Assembly (NCBI GenBank): GCA_910586565.1
Contig: CAJUIT010000005.1
Location: 1-64,000 of the forward strand
From: an uncultured Muribaculaceae bacterium
GTDB lineage: Bacteria > Bacteroidota > Bacteroidia > Bacteroidales > Muribaculaceae
Direction: 5' to 3'
DNA: 64,000 nucleotides
Below are positions 50,813-60,032 of the stretch, piece by piece. The notes below the pieces were generated by a model. It worked only from the letters and a program-made list of their open reading frames with translations, was not told the origin of the DNA and searched no databases. The position numbers and the translations under genes are program-made. How positions within the stretch are numbered: position 1 is the stretch's first letter; each line of letters starts with the position of its first letter.

Positions 50813-52657
50813 TTATTTCACCAGAATTTTCTGCACATTGTTGCCCTGACGCTTAACGTAGACACCCGGGCGCAGATTGTCACCGGCAACCTTGATGCCC
50901 TGCAGATTGAAATATTCAACCGGTGCATCGGCATCAACCGCAGCCTCCTCAGCCACATCCTCAATACCTGTGGTTGTTGAGGTTGATTTGTGGGCCTGCA
51001 CCTTGATTTCATCGAAAGTTGTCTGGCCACCCATAGCTTGTACGCGGATTGTGTGCTGACCGGCCGAAAGAGGCACGTTAACAAAATCGGGAGTACTCAA
51101 CAGCGCAGCCTGCTCATCGGTGATAGTTCCGTTTTCAAGAAGTTTCTCTGCCATTTCGCTGCGATAGACGGGCGACCAAGTGGTGCCCCAATCGTCAGAG
51201 CCGATTTGGTGTGTGAGGTTAGGCATGGAATAGGCGAAGTAATCGGCATTGTTTGCGGCTGTGGCACGCGACATGCGGTTGGAGGGGAGTTCGTTGGGTA
51301 GCCATTTGTCGAAATCAAGCATATCGTTGATATTTGCAGCCGGTCGGATATTCATGGCAGCCTGCACAGGTTTGCCATCAACGAAAATGCGGTAGGCACC
51401 ACCATATTTCTGCATGTAGTTCACATTCTCACCGCTCACTTTCGGCGAGGGGCTCGAACCACCGCGATAAGCGTTGTTATTGGCCAGGTGCATGGCAGTT
51501 CTCAGGGAGATGTCGGCCTCCATTTTCTGAGCTACGTTGACGGTGTATTCAGTCCACGCGCCATAGAAGTCGGCGAGGTCATCGAGCATGGCGCTGCCGT
51601 CGGCCTGCAGCGGCCCGCTATATGGTGCATCCCACATCTGACCGGCAAAATTCACGAAACCATACTGGGAATCGCCGGTTACGGTTCCATGTCCGTAAAC
51701 ATAGCCGTTGAAATGCTGCAGACCCATCAAACCGTGATGATTGAGTTTCTGCACATACACCTCGTCGCAAGTCTCATCGAAAGCCTTGTCACGTCCGCTA
51801 TAAAGGTAGCCGTTAACTGCATCATTTGCATTTTTGAAATCGGTTGCCACAGTGTTGGAGTGAGGTGTATAACCGTTAATCCACGGTTCGTCGAAATCCT
51901 CGGCCTGAATGCGTATTTCACCCGTTGCAAGCCCGGCCACTTCCGAATTGATGTCGAGCTGCGGCATCTGCCATGCACTTTTTGTGGTAAGACGCAACCA
52001 CTGAAAATACACCCAATCGGAGTTTCCTGCGGGGTCATTGTTACGGCGCACATTATCAAAAATCACCCGAATCTCCTGTATGGAGGGGAACATCTTCCCG
52101 TCGGCAGTGTTGGAGAAATCGATGTTGACCGGAGTGAGTTCCTGAAGGAGGGTAACATCATCCTGCGCTGTGCCGAAATCAACGGTAACTGTGTAGGGAT
52201 TGCCGTTATCAGCAGTTTCCGTTGATGTCAGAAGCATCCGCACCCCCACATGAGGATTCTGTTCATAACCTGCGATAACTGCAAGAGAACCTGCGGTAGC
52301 AGCATTTGTGCAATTCGACCCAACCACAACCTTTATCATCAGATTGTCGAAATCGAGATTGTCAAACACCGAATGGGTTGCAAGATCGGTGTTCTTTTGG
52401 CTGATATTATCCCAACGATAATAATAATCATATTTGGCATTGAGGTCAATCAAACCTTTCTCATTTCCACGGCCGAGATCCTGCTGTTTGGCAGCCGCGG
52501 GGATAATCCAGATGTAATTGTGATTGTTCTCAGCCTTTTTATAATTCGACTCGGTTGCAACATTTGCAGTTTTCTTATCGAACGAATAGGCGAACCGATG
52601 GCCCGAAGCCGACACGGCACATACCGTGCCTAAAGCAAAAAGTAACAGTTTTTTCAT
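50813..52657 (-). CDS. Secreted protein with T9SS type A-like sorting domain
   Basis: A 614-residue protein with a signal peptide (MKKLLLFALGTVCAVSASG). The middle (from about residue 250: IRIQAEDFDEPWINGY) looks like a CBM6-type beta-sandwich, and a second sandwich precedes it. The last 35 residues, starting VEYFNLQGIKVAGDNLRPG and ending VYVKRQGNNVQKILVK, match the short T9SS C-terminal sorting domain (Por type A). It is thus a likely cargo of the T9SS encoded at 36.7-43.8 kb, probably a surface glycan-binding protein. No catalytic domain is recognised. Confidence 0.82.
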   Translation of the reverse strand: MKKLLLFALGTVCAVSASGHRFAYSFDKKTANVATESNYKKAENNHNYIWIIPAAAKQQDLGRGNEKGLIDLNAKYDYYYRWDNISQKNTDLATHSVFDNLDFDNLMIKVVVGSNCTNAATAGSLAVIAGYEQNPHVGVRMLLTSTETADNGNPYTVTVDFGTAQDDVTLLQELTPVNIDFSNTADGKMFPSIQEIRVIFDNVRRNNDPAGNSDWVYFQWLRLTTKSAWQMPQLDINSEVAGLATGEIRIQAEDFDEPWINGYTPHSNTVATDFKNANDAVNGYLYSGRDKAFDETCDEVYVQKLNHHGLMGLQHFNGYVYGHGTVTGDSQYGFVNFAGQMWDAPYSGPLQADGSAMLDDLADFYGAWTEYTVNVAQKMEADISLRTAMHLANNNAYRGGSSPSPKVSGENVNYMQKYGGAYRIFVDGKPVQAAMNIRPAANINDMLDFDKWLPNELPSNRMSRATAANNADYFAYSMPNLTHQIGSDDWGTTWSPVYRSEMAEKLLENGTITDEQAALLSTPDFVNVPLSAGQHTIRVQAMGGQTTFDEIKVQAHKSTSTTTGIEDVAEEAAVDADAPVEYFNLQGIKVAGDNLRPGVYVKRQGNNVQKILVK

Positions 52658-52862
52658 GGTTGCGAAAAATGTGTGTTAATTTTGGTTATGGTTAATTATT
52701 ACGTTACAAAATTGATGAAATTTCTGCATTCACACATTGCCGAATGTTTCAACATTTGTTCACATTGTTTCAATTTTGTCTACAACCCCTGAAAAGCAGA
52801 TGGCAGTCATGCTTCCTGACATATTCAGGCAACCTCTGCGTCTCCCACACGTTTTCACATGA

Positions 52863-53126
52863 ACGTAGAGCCGCCATACATGGCGGCTTGTAACTTCCCA
52901 ATCCCCCAACTTGCCATTACCCCCTCGAAAACACGTAACTCGTTGATGCAAACTTGTGAGTTAAACGCTAATTGAGTAGGTAAGTTACAAGCCGCCATAT
53001 ATGGCGGCTCTACGTGTGTATGGAGCAGGGCGCACTAACCGAGCACCGGTACAGATGAGGCACATACTATAGGAAAGAGATTCGGCGAAGCCGCACGTAG
53101 AGCCGCCATACATGGCGGCTTGTAAC
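52863..53126. repeat. Three 33-bp palindromic units in alternating orientation
   Basis: Units at 52863-52894 (+), 52984-53016 (inverted) and 53094-53126 (+) match the unit at 19176-19208. The inverted one has ATATAT in the centre instead of ATACAT. Confidence 0.88.
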
Positions 53127-53393
53127 TTACCCGGAAGCAGTTGCGTTAGCGAGTGGTCGGAGACCACGGGGTAGTGGGAAACCCCACCATAAAGCCGCCT
53201 TGTGCGGCGTTTGGTGTGGGATTACCAATGCCTCACTCAACGCAACCTTGGAGAGGTGCGTTGCACCCATTATTTGCCCTACGATGCACCGACTCGCCCC
53301 ATTCTACGCCAATATTCCCACGCAACCTCTCACTCATCCACAATGCAGGGACGCACTGCTCGTGCGCCCTCCTCCCGTCAATCGCTGCGCAAA

Positions 53394-53427
53394 AAAAGCG
53401 CTGTGTCGGGAGTGACACAGCGCTTTT
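53394..53427 (-). terminator. Terminator of the OmpA gene
   Basis: A 14-bp perfect stem AAAAGCGCTGTGTC (53394-53407) with GACACAGCGCTTTT (53414-53427); on the minus strand seven T follow. Confidence 0.88.
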
Positions 53428-53483
53428 GATTATTTTCGGGAAGCTAAGCCAATGCGGCTTCGCTTCGGGATTCTTGTTGCTGA

Positions 53484-54650
53484 TTATTCGTTAACGGTGC
53501 AAACTGCAACGCGGTTCCAGCTGTTTTCGGTGAAGAGGTCGCCGATGCCCATGCCTTCAGCCTTAACGCGGTCGGCAGCTACGCCATAACGTTTGGTGAG
53601 TTCTTTCTTCACAGCTTCTGCACGACGCTGAGCGAGCTTCTTGTTGAAAGCGAGTGAACCGTCTTTCGAAGCGTAGCCCTGAACGGTTACGGTAGCGTTG
53701 CTGTTTTCCTTAAGCTGATCGGCAACCATTGCGATGTTGGGCTGCTGGTTAGCCTGGATGTTAGCAGATGCGAGGTTGAAGAACACGTAGCGGATGTTGT
53801 TGAGGTCTTTCACAACTTTTTCAACAACTGCGGGACGACGGTTGCAAGCGTCGAGCTGAGCCTGGAGGTCGGCGAGCTGAGCGAGCAGAGCTGCGTTGTT
53901 GGCACCGCAAGCGTCGAGTTCACCACGGAGTGCGTTGATCTGAGCGTTGAGGGCGTCGATTTCGTTCTGGTCGTAGGGACGAACAACAACGAAGTGGTGT
54001 GTGCCGTTGGAGTTGCCGAAGTGGTAGGTGATACCTGCTTCGAGTTCGAGGTAGCCGTAGTTGGAGTCGTAACGGGCAGCGTAGCCGAGCACGTTAGCCT
54101 CGGGGCTTGCGTTCATGTTCCAAAGGTAAGCGGGCTTGAGCGAGAGGGTCCAGGCTTTCTTTTCACCGAGGTTGAAGTTGAAGTTCATGCCAACCTTGGT
54201 TGCCCAAGAGTTACCATCGTCGCAAGTGGTGTGGGGATAGTAGGCGTGGAGCCATCCTGTTCCGGCAACGAGTTCGAGCTCGAATACACGGGGAGCACCG
54301 GTGTAGCCTGCGAAAGCGTTCATCAGGTTAACGGCACCGAAAACACCAACATACTGGTGGTCGAATACGTTAGCCGATTTGAGACCGGTCCAGCTTGAGG
54401 TGTTGATTGTCCATTCACCTTCAACGCCGAGGCCGAAAACGGGAGTGATCTGTTTGCGGAGTTCTGCACCGACAATGCCGCGTGCGCCATTCCAAAAGCC
54501 TTCATCGGCTACATTGTTCGACGACATTACAGCGCCACCTTTGAGGGTGAACGACCAGTTGTCGGTAAATTTGCTGCCGGCAACAGTGGTCTGTGCCTGG
54601 GCACCCATGGTACCTAATGCTATGGCAGCGAGAAGAATAACCTTTTTCAT
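53484..54650 (-). CDS. OmpA family outer-membrane protein
   Basis: A 388-residue protein. Signal peptide (cleavage at AQA), an N-terminal 8-stranded barrel (about residues 25-220), a short coiled-coil (LNAQINALRGELDACGANNAALLAQLADLQAQLDACNRR region) and a C-terminal OmpA-like peptidoglycan-binding domain (FFNLASANIQANQQPNIAMVADQLKENSNATVTVQGYASKDGS, RRAEAVKKEL). It tethers the outer membrane to the wall and is typically abundant. A near-ideal promoter lies on the minus strand at 54677-54707. Confidence 0.95.
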   Translation of the reverse strand: MKKVILLAAIALGTMGAQAQTTVAGSKFTDNWSFTLKGGAVMSSNNVADEGFWNGARGIVGAELRKQITPVFGLGVEGEWTINTSSWTGLKSANVFDHQYVGVFGAVNLMNAFAGYTGAPRVFELELVAGTGWLHAYYPHTTCDDGNSWATKVGMNFNFNLGEKKAWTLSLKPAYLWNMNASPEANVLGYAARYDSNYGYLELEAGITYHFGNSNGTHHFVVVRPYDQNEIDALNAQINALRGELDACGANNAALLAQLADLQAQLDACNRRPAVVEKVVKDLNNIRYVFFNLASANIQANQQPNIAMVADQLKENSNATVTVQGYASKDGSLAFNKKLAQRRAEAVKKELTKRYGVAADRVKAEGMGIGDLFTENSWNRVAVCTVNE

Positions 54651-54676
54651 AACGATTTAGATTTTGTGTTTGGGGG

Positions 54677-54707
54677 CAAAGTTAAAATATTTTTAACAAT
54701 ACACCAA
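54677..54707 (-). promoter_or_regulatory. Promoter of the OmpA gene
   Basis: On the minus strand TTG (54705-54707), 20 bases, TAACTTTG (54677-54684), 26 bases before the start codon. Confidence 0.85.
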
Positions 54708-54841
54708 ATTTTTTTAACTTAATCTTTAAACATTTACTCTCTCGGGGAGCCGCCGAAACGGGAACGGGTCTCTGTTAGCATCCCTTCTGATTAGTTAACA
54801 TTTCGCAACAGCCGAAGGTTCTAACTTAGACTAAAAATTTT

Positions 54842-56629
54842 TCAGTTGACCGGAGCGGGGCTCTCGCGCCTGAACTTCATCAACCGCAGGAACTGCCCTG
54901 TCTCAGCGCTTTTTTTCTTGATTGTTAGCACCGGGGTGAATGTGTAGCCGCGTCCGGCACCCCATTTGAGGGCCGGGAAATCCTCCTCGCTCACAATCAC
55001 GAAGCCTTCACCCTCGGGCTGCGCCACATCAAACAGGCGCAGACGGTCGGCCATATAATAATTAATAATGTAATAGCGCGTCATCGGGTCGGGGCGATAG
55101 GAATAGAGCGGAACACCGACCGGAAGCTCGGCTTCGAGGCGGGCGGCAATACCCCGGTCCGATTTCACATTCATTGCTGCGGGGAGCACGGCTGCAGCCA
55201 CCATCCAGTAGATTACCAGGGTGTAGGCCATTGTCCAACCGAAGCAACCGCGGATTTTGGAGAACACGAGCTCGCGGGCCAATCCCAACCCTGCCAACAG
55301 AGTAAAAACGGTTATTGCCACAGGCTGGAAGTGAGCCCCCTCACCCTTGAGTGCAGCAACAACCGGCTGCAGTTTCTCCGAAGCGGGAATTTCAACCCAC
55401 CCTGCCATAACTGCGATAACCGCTGCGGAAGCTATCAATCCCAGAGCGCAGATGATGCCGCACCATCCTCTGACAAGCCTCGGGAACTGACGGATAAGCC
55501 ACCTTGCATAAACTGCCATGAAATAGGCGGCAAACGGATAGACCGGAAGCAGATAGACACTGCGCTTGCTTTTGGGGATGCAGTAGAACACGAAAATGAG
55601 CACGAAAGCAAGCAATGAGAAAAGCTCAATCGGCTGCATGCTGCGCAAACGGTTCCACCACTCCTTAACCGTTGCCCCTATGCCTGAGTCGGTGCGCGTC
55701 ACCTTATCACGGAGCTTGCGCCAGGGAGCACACACCAACGACATGAGAAGCAGCAGCGTGTAGGGTGCGCATCCGTAGGAAAGCGTGAGTAGATTGTACC
55801 ACGCGGGGTTCTCATGCGATTCGTATGACATGGTGCCGGTGAAGCGTCCGAAATTCTCCTCCATCGCCAACCGCAGGAATTCCTCCCCACCCTGCTGCCA
55901 TGCGCCCACATACCAGATGGCGGGAAGAATGAGTGAGAGCAATGCCGAGAGCCCCACGCTCACAACGGTTGACCAAAAACCGTTGCCGCGCATCAGCCTG
56001 AACACGAATATAACCATGCAGGGGAGCAACATCCCCACCGGGCCCTTGGTGAGCACACCCCCGCTCATGAGCAGGGCTGCCAGCAGGCTCGGCATGGCAG
56101 TCCCTTCGGGGTGGCGGTTCCACTGGCGGTAGAACGCATAGAGGGCGGTGACGATAAACATGGTGACGAGCATGTCGACACGGCAAATCGTTCCGGCACG
56201 GAACACCTCGAAACACCCTGCGGTGATAAGTGCCATAGCCACGGCAAGGTTGACCGTTGTGCGACGGGCGAAAAAGCGGAATCCCGCCACTACCATCACT
56301 ATGACAGCCAGTGCCGACGGGAGGCGCGACAGAAATTCGGTGACAACACCCCCGTTGAGCCACCCCAGCAGGGCAATGCACCAGGCGAGCATAGGCGGTT
56401 TGTAGGGGATTTCGGCGCCGAATGTAAGGGGCAGAATCCAGTTGCCCTGATTGAGCATCGACACGGCAATCACAGCCTCGCGGGGCTCACCCTTGGTTGT
56501 GTAGAGATTTTCGCCGAGGAACGGCACAAACGTGAGGATGAGAAGCACCGCCACAAGCAGTGTTTCCCATCCTATTTTCTTTCCGCCGTTGCTCCCTGCG
56601 AGGGAGGCGGAAGGTCGGTTAGATTTCAA
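54842..56629 (-). CDS. GT39-family membrane glycosyltransferase (ArnT-like)
   Basis: A 595-residue inner-membrane protein with about 11-12 hydrophobic segments. The N-terminal loop NLYTTKGEPREAVIAVSMLNQGNWILP carries the conserved acidic site of the GT39/PMT-ArnT superfamily, and EIPYKPPMLAWCIALLGWLNGG is the second conserved element. These enzymes move a sugar from a polyprenyl-phosphate donor to lipid A, a glycan or protein. The acceptor is unknown. Together with the EptA-like and nonulosonate genes it suggests surface glycan or lipid A modification. Confidence 0.87.
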   Translation of the reverse strand: MKSNRPSASLAGSNGGKKIGWETLLVAVLLILTFVPFLGENLYTTKGEPREAVIAVSMLNQGNWILPLTFGAEIPYKPPMLAWCIALLGWLNGGVVTEFLSRLPSALAVIVMVVAGFRFFARRTTVNLAVAMALITAGCFEVFRAGTICRVDMLVTMFIVTALYAFYRQWNRHPEGTAMPSLLAALLMSGGVLTKGPVGMLLPCMVIFVFRLMRGNGFWSTVVSVGLSALLSLILPAIWYVGAWQQGGEEFLRLAMEENFGRFTGTMSYESHENPAWYNLLTLSYGCAPYTLLLLMSLVCAPWRKLRDKVTRTDSGIGATVKEWWNRLRSMQPIELFSLLAFVLIFVFYCIPKSKRSVYLLPVYPFAAYFMAVYARWLIRQFPRLVRGWCGIICALGLIASAAVIAVMAGWVEIPASEKLQPVVAALKGEGAHFQPVAITVFTLLAGLGLARELVFSKIRGCFGWTMAYTLVIYWMVAAAVLPAAMNVKSDRGIAARLEAELPVGVPLYSYRPDPMTRYYIINYYMADRLRLFDVAQPEGEGFVIVSEEDFPALKWGAGRGYTFTPVLTIKKKSAETGQFLRLMKFRRESPAPVN

Positions 56630-56715
56630 AACTGAGTTGTTTTAGTTGTTACATGAAAGATTCAAGGAGAGATATGGAGAGAGTGGAGAAAAAAGGTGTA
56701 GCCCTACGCAGCGGC

Positions 56716-57720
56716 TCAGTTGCCGAAGCTCAGAGTGGTGTAGTAGTTGCCGCCATACTGCGAATTGAACGACAACGACACATATCGGTTGGCGGGGCCA
56801 TACCACGTTGTGGAGATTATGCCACCCTGATTTACCGACTGAACCGGCAGCCCATATTGCGACGTGAACACATTGTAGAGGTTGTTGTAGCGCGACATGT
56901 CGTAGTAGGGGGAAGTGTAGGTGAACTGCGAGCCGGTGAGCACTCCGTTATTGTAGTAGAGCGCCGCATCGGGCCATGTGTAGTTCATCTGCGGCACATT
57001 GGAGAGATAGACCACATCGTTGCCGTAACTGCTGACGGTGTAGCCGCTGTTGGCAAGCGAGGTTAGCGACACACCGAGAGCGGTGCCAAGCGCAACGCCG
57101 AGGATGGTTCCGAACACGGGACCTCCGCCTGTGTAGTGCCAGCGTGGAGGGGGCACCGGGCGATGGAACGCACCGAAGAATGGCACGGGATGGCGGTAGG
57201 CCGGCGCATGCGGGCGTGGAGGAGGTGGAGGCGTAGGCCGGTTATTGCCGGGATGCACATATCCGTTGCCGGGGCGGTGGGTGTTATTGGCGGGACGGTT
57301 CCAGTTGGATGGACCTGCCGGAGGTGTTGAGGGTCGGAAATTTCCGGTGTTCCCTCCGGGACGTGCCGGCGTGGCGGGACGGTTGTGGTTTGTATTCCCC
57401 CCGGGACGGTTGGTGCCTTGATTGCCCGTAGTGGGACGGTTATTCACGTTGTTATTGTTGTTTCCGGGGCGGTGGGTCGTGCCGTTAGTAGGCGTTGACG
57501 GACGGTTGGTTCCAGTTGAGGGGCGGGTGTTGCCACCTGCCGACGGACGGGTCGATGCACCCCCCGAATTGCCGGGACGCGATGTTGAGCCCGAAGTGGG
57601 GCGATTACCTGATGTTTGCCCCGAACCCTGACGCCCGCGTGTCTGGGCATCAGCCACGGGAGCGGCCACCATTGCAAAGGCCACGAGAAACGACAGAACG
57701 GTCTGTAGTGTTTTTTTCAT
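56716..57720 (-). CDS. Secreted Asn/Pro/Gly-rich protein with glycine-zipper-like segment
   Basis: A 334-residue exported protein. The signal peptide (cleavage near ADAQ) is followed by about 135 residues of low complexity built from repeated RPGN, RPST, NRP and TGN units, then PPPPPRPHAP, a glycine-zipper-like hydrophobic stretch (FGTILGVALGTALGVSLTSL), and a Tyr-rich C-terminal beta-domain (MNYTWPDAALYYNNGVLTGSQ, NRYVSLSFNSQYGGNYYTTLSF). No named family is assigned. The disordered region suggests a wall-spanning or surface-exposed linker. Confidence 0.7.
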   Translation of the reverse strand: MKKTLQTVLSFLVAFAMVAAPVADAQTRGRQGSGQTSGNRPTSGSTSRPGNSGGASTRPSAGGNTRPSTGTNRPSTPTNGTTHRPGNNNNNVNNRPTTGNQGTNRPGGNTNHNRPATPARPGGNTGNFRPSTPPAGPSNWNRPANNTHRPGNGYVHPGNNRPTPPPPPRPHAPAYRHPVPFFGAFHRPVPPPRWHYTGGGPVFGTILGVALGTALGVSLTSLANSGYTVSSYGNDVVYLSNVPQMNYTWPDAALYYNNGVLTGSQFTYTSPYYDMSRYNNLYNVFTSQYGLPVQSVNQGGIISTTWYGPANRYVSLSFNSQYGGNYYTTLSFGN

Positions 57721-57761
57721 TGTGTGGGTCTCCCTGTTTTAAAAGCAAGCCGTAGAAATGT

Positions 57762-57779
57762 TTTTCATGACTTACTTAA
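57762..57779. repeat. 18-bp match to the hip insertion end
   Basis: TTTTCATGACTTACTTAA is shared exactly with the inner right end of the insertion at 49274-49291; the sequence diverges on both sides. It may be a solo end of the same element. Confidence 0.55.
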
Positions 57780-57879
57780 CGTTAATAAAATCGGGTCTGT
57801 TTCCAACCCGAACCTGTTATTTAGATGATGTCAGCGGGTAAAAGGTTTAACCAACACGCAAAAGTAGCGAATCTTTTCG

Positions 57880-57887
57880 TATTTTTG
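57880..57887 (+). promoter_or_regulatory. -7 box of the small lipoprotein gene
   Basis: TATTTTTG, 23 bases before the start codon, matches TAnnTTTG. Confidence 0.6.
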
Positions 57888-57910
57888 CCCATTCAACCTA
57901 TCCACTCATC

Positions 57911-58342
57911 ATGATGAGAAATCTCACCCGAACAATCGCAGCAATACTTTTGGCAACTGCCGTTGCCGCCGGTTTTTCCGGCTGCGGCCATAGCAACACA
58001 AAGGCAATCGACAATCTCGTCACCGAGCTCAACTCCCCTGAGTTCAGGGCACGTGAGGTGCAGACTGGCCTGTTCACCGACTCACAAACCGCCATCGGCG
58101 GGTCGGAGCTTATCATCACCCTGCTATGCCGCGAAGGAATCGACCTCACAACGGTTGACCGCGCACAGATACCCGCACTGCGTCAAAGCGCTATCACCGA
58201 TTTCAAGGCACAACTTGCCAATCAACGGTTCAAGGAGGGGATGGAAGCGCTCAGGGATAATGACATGACACTGAAACTGCGGTGGAAAGACGTTGCCGGT
58301 GAAACCATCGACCTCAGCTTCAAACCCGATGAGATTCTGTAA
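57911..58342 (+). CDS. Hypothetical lipoprotein
   Basis: A 143-residue lipoprotein, lipobox GFSGC (C25 with the first ATG; a second ATG is one codon later). The mature part is a small alpha/beta domain (NTKAIDNLVTELNSPEFRAREVQTGLFTDSQTA, LIITLLCREGIDL, MTLKLRWKDVAGETIDLSF). Bacteroidota encode many such small envelope lipoproteins of unknown role. It is convergent with the MATE gene with a 29-base gap. Confidence 0.75.
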   Translation: MMRNLTRTIAAILLATAVAAGFSGCGHSNTKAIDNLVTELNSPEFRAREVQTGLFTDSQTAIGGSELIITLLCREGIDLTTVDRAQIPALRQSAITDFKAQLANQRFKEGMEALRDNDMTLKLRWKDVAGETIDLSFKPDEIL

Positions 58343-58371
58343 GATAAGTGGTAACCCTAAGCTTGTGATAA

Positions 58372-59814
58372 TCAGGATTCCTGACGTTTCAGCCCGTGGC
58401 GCAGCCACGCCCCGCTAATAAGTCGCCACAGGAATATCGCCCCGCGGAAGCATAGCTCGATGCACATTGCCAGCCACACGCCGTTAAGCCCCATTGTGGG
58501 GGCGAGTAACGCCGCCAACGGCAGCCTCACGAGCCAGATGCTTGAAAAATTCATTGCAGCGGGCACCATAGTGTCCCCCACTCCAACCATCACACCGTAG
58601 GCCACGATTGAGGCCGCAAACATCGGCTCGGCCCACGCCTCAATGCGCAGTGCCGAAGCTCCAAGAACCTGTATATCAGCCACCGGAGAGAGTAGTTGCA
58701 TAACGGCCGGAGCACACAACCACAAAATCACCCCCATCACCGTCATCACCACCATACCCAACCCCACGGTGAGGTAGCCGAAACGGCGCGCGAGGTCGAG
58801 CCTGCGCGCCCCGTAGCTCTGCCCCACAAGTGTGGTTGCGGCGTCGCCGATGCCGTAGCCGGGCATATAGCACAATGCCTCGGCGGTGACGGCAAAGGAG
58901 TTGGCGGCAATGGCCATAACACCAAGTGGAGCCACAATCACGGTGACCATAATCTGGGCACCGCAGATAACGGCATGCTCCAGAGTCATTGGCGCAGACA
59001 CCCTGAGGGCGTTGCCCAGCACTCCGCGCGTGGGGCGGAAAGCTCGCAGACTTGAATTTTCAGCCGTAGCCCCGCGGCGGCGGAACACGCGCCCGAATAT
59101 TGCAAGGTCTTCCTGCCGCCAACATGCCACCCACATCACCGCTCCTGCGGTCACAGCCTCAGCAGCCACCGTGCCGAGGGCTGCGCCGAGAACGCCGAGT
59201 CCGGCGCCCGGAACCGCCCATCCGCCAATGGTAGCTGTGCCCGTGGGAAAAATTAGAAAGAAGTTGAACACCACATCGAGCATACACATCATCACGTTGA
59301 GCGCACCGGCGGTTTTCATGTTACCCGAGGCACGCAGCATGGCGCTCCCAAGATAGTTGAGGGTGAGCAACGGAAGGGCCGCCACAAACACAAAGAAATA
59401 GAGCGTGGCCTTGCTGTTGACTACGGCCGTTCCGCCGAGCCATTGGGGAAGTGGTGAGGCTATGGCCATGCCGATAATGGCCATTATAACCCCGAACAGC
59501 AGCGACGAGGTGATTCCCTGGCGGAACACCGAGCGCGCAGCCGCGTAGTCGGAGGCTCCGATGCGGTGCGACACCTGCACCGAAAAGCCAACCGTTGCAG
59601 CTGAACAGATGCCCCAAAAAAGCCACAGACTGGTTGAGACAAGTCCCACGGCGGCACTGTCGTCGGCACCGAGACGCCCCACCATCGCAGCGTCGATATA
59701 TTGCATCATGATGCTCGACAGCTGCGCCATGATGGCGGGCCACGAAAGCTTTGCAGTGAGCAGAAGTTGCTGGCGGAACGACAACGGCGCTCCGCTTCTG
59801 ATGAGTTTCAACAT
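58372..59814 (-). CDS. MATE family efflux transporter
   Basis: A 480-residue inner-membrane protein with 12 predicted hydrophobic segments in two similar halves, starting LTAKLSWPAIMAQLSSIMMQYIDAAMVGRLGADDSAAVG, which contains the MATE signature. The central cytoplasmic loop (WRQEDLAIFGRVFRRRGATAENSS) is a little longer than usual. MATE proteins expel drugs or organic cations in exchange for Na+ or H+. Substrate is not predictable from sequence. Confidence 0.93.
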   Translation of the reverse strand: MLKLIRSGAPLSFRQQLLLTAKLSWPAIMAQLSSIMMQYIDAAMVGRLGADDSAAVGLVSTSLWLFWGICSAATVGFSVQVSHRIGASDYAAARSVFRQGITSSLLFGVIMAIIGMAIASPLPQWLGGTAVVNSKATLYFFVFVAALPLLTLNYLGSAMLRASGNMKTAGALNVMMCMLDVVFNFFLIFPTGTATIGGWAVPGAGLGVLGAALGTVAAEAVTAGAVMWVACWRQEDLAIFGRVFRRRGATAENSSLRAFRPTRGVLGNALRVSAPMTLEHAVICGAQIMVTVIVAPLGVMAIAANSFAVTAEALCYMPGYGIGDAATTLVGQSYGARRLDLARRFGYLTVGLGMVVMTVMGVILWLCAPAVMQLLSPVADIQVLGASALRIEAWAEPMFAASIVAYGVMVGVGDTMVPAAMNFSSIWLVRLPLAALLAPTMGLNGVWLAMCIELCFRGAIFLWRLISGAWLRHGLKRQES

Positions 59815-59894
59815 CGCAAAGTGTGATTCAGCAAGTTACGTGAATTAAGGGTTGTGTCAAAATCTCAAATTTTGGCTCGTAATATTTGTTTTTA

Positions 59895-60032
59895 TCCGGA
59901 TGGCGAGGGTGCTGTCAGAATGGTTCGGATGGTAGGAGCTTGTGGGTGAGGTCGATGGGAGCGTACTGTAGTACGTGACCGAGACCGAATCCCGCAAGCG
60001 ACGACGCAGACGGGCCGTTATGACACACCCTC
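59895..60032. repeat. Dispersed 138-bp palindromic element, copy B
   Basis: Same length as copy A at 4881-5018, with about 7 differences. The apical loop differs (CGTAC-tgta-GTACG instead of CGTAC-tgaa-GTACG), keeping the stem. The right arm encodes the last codons of the malY-like gene. Confidence 0.9.

Larger units (their letters stand above)
52658..53483. other. Gene-free stretch with palindromic repeats
   Basis: About 820 bases without a supported gene. It contains three 33-bp palindromic units (52863-53126), a GC-rich hairpin near 53190-53205, and the ompA terminator. Short frames here lack codon bias and cross the repeats. Confidence 0.65.

Noticed and set aside
52863..53126. Possible CRISPR array
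   Set aside because: Only three units, in alternating orientation, palindromic, with unequal spacing and no cas genes.
53153..53494. 113-codon + strand frame
   Set aside because: It crosses the ompA terminator and the gene's 3' end and lacks codon bias; several competing frames of equal quality exist.
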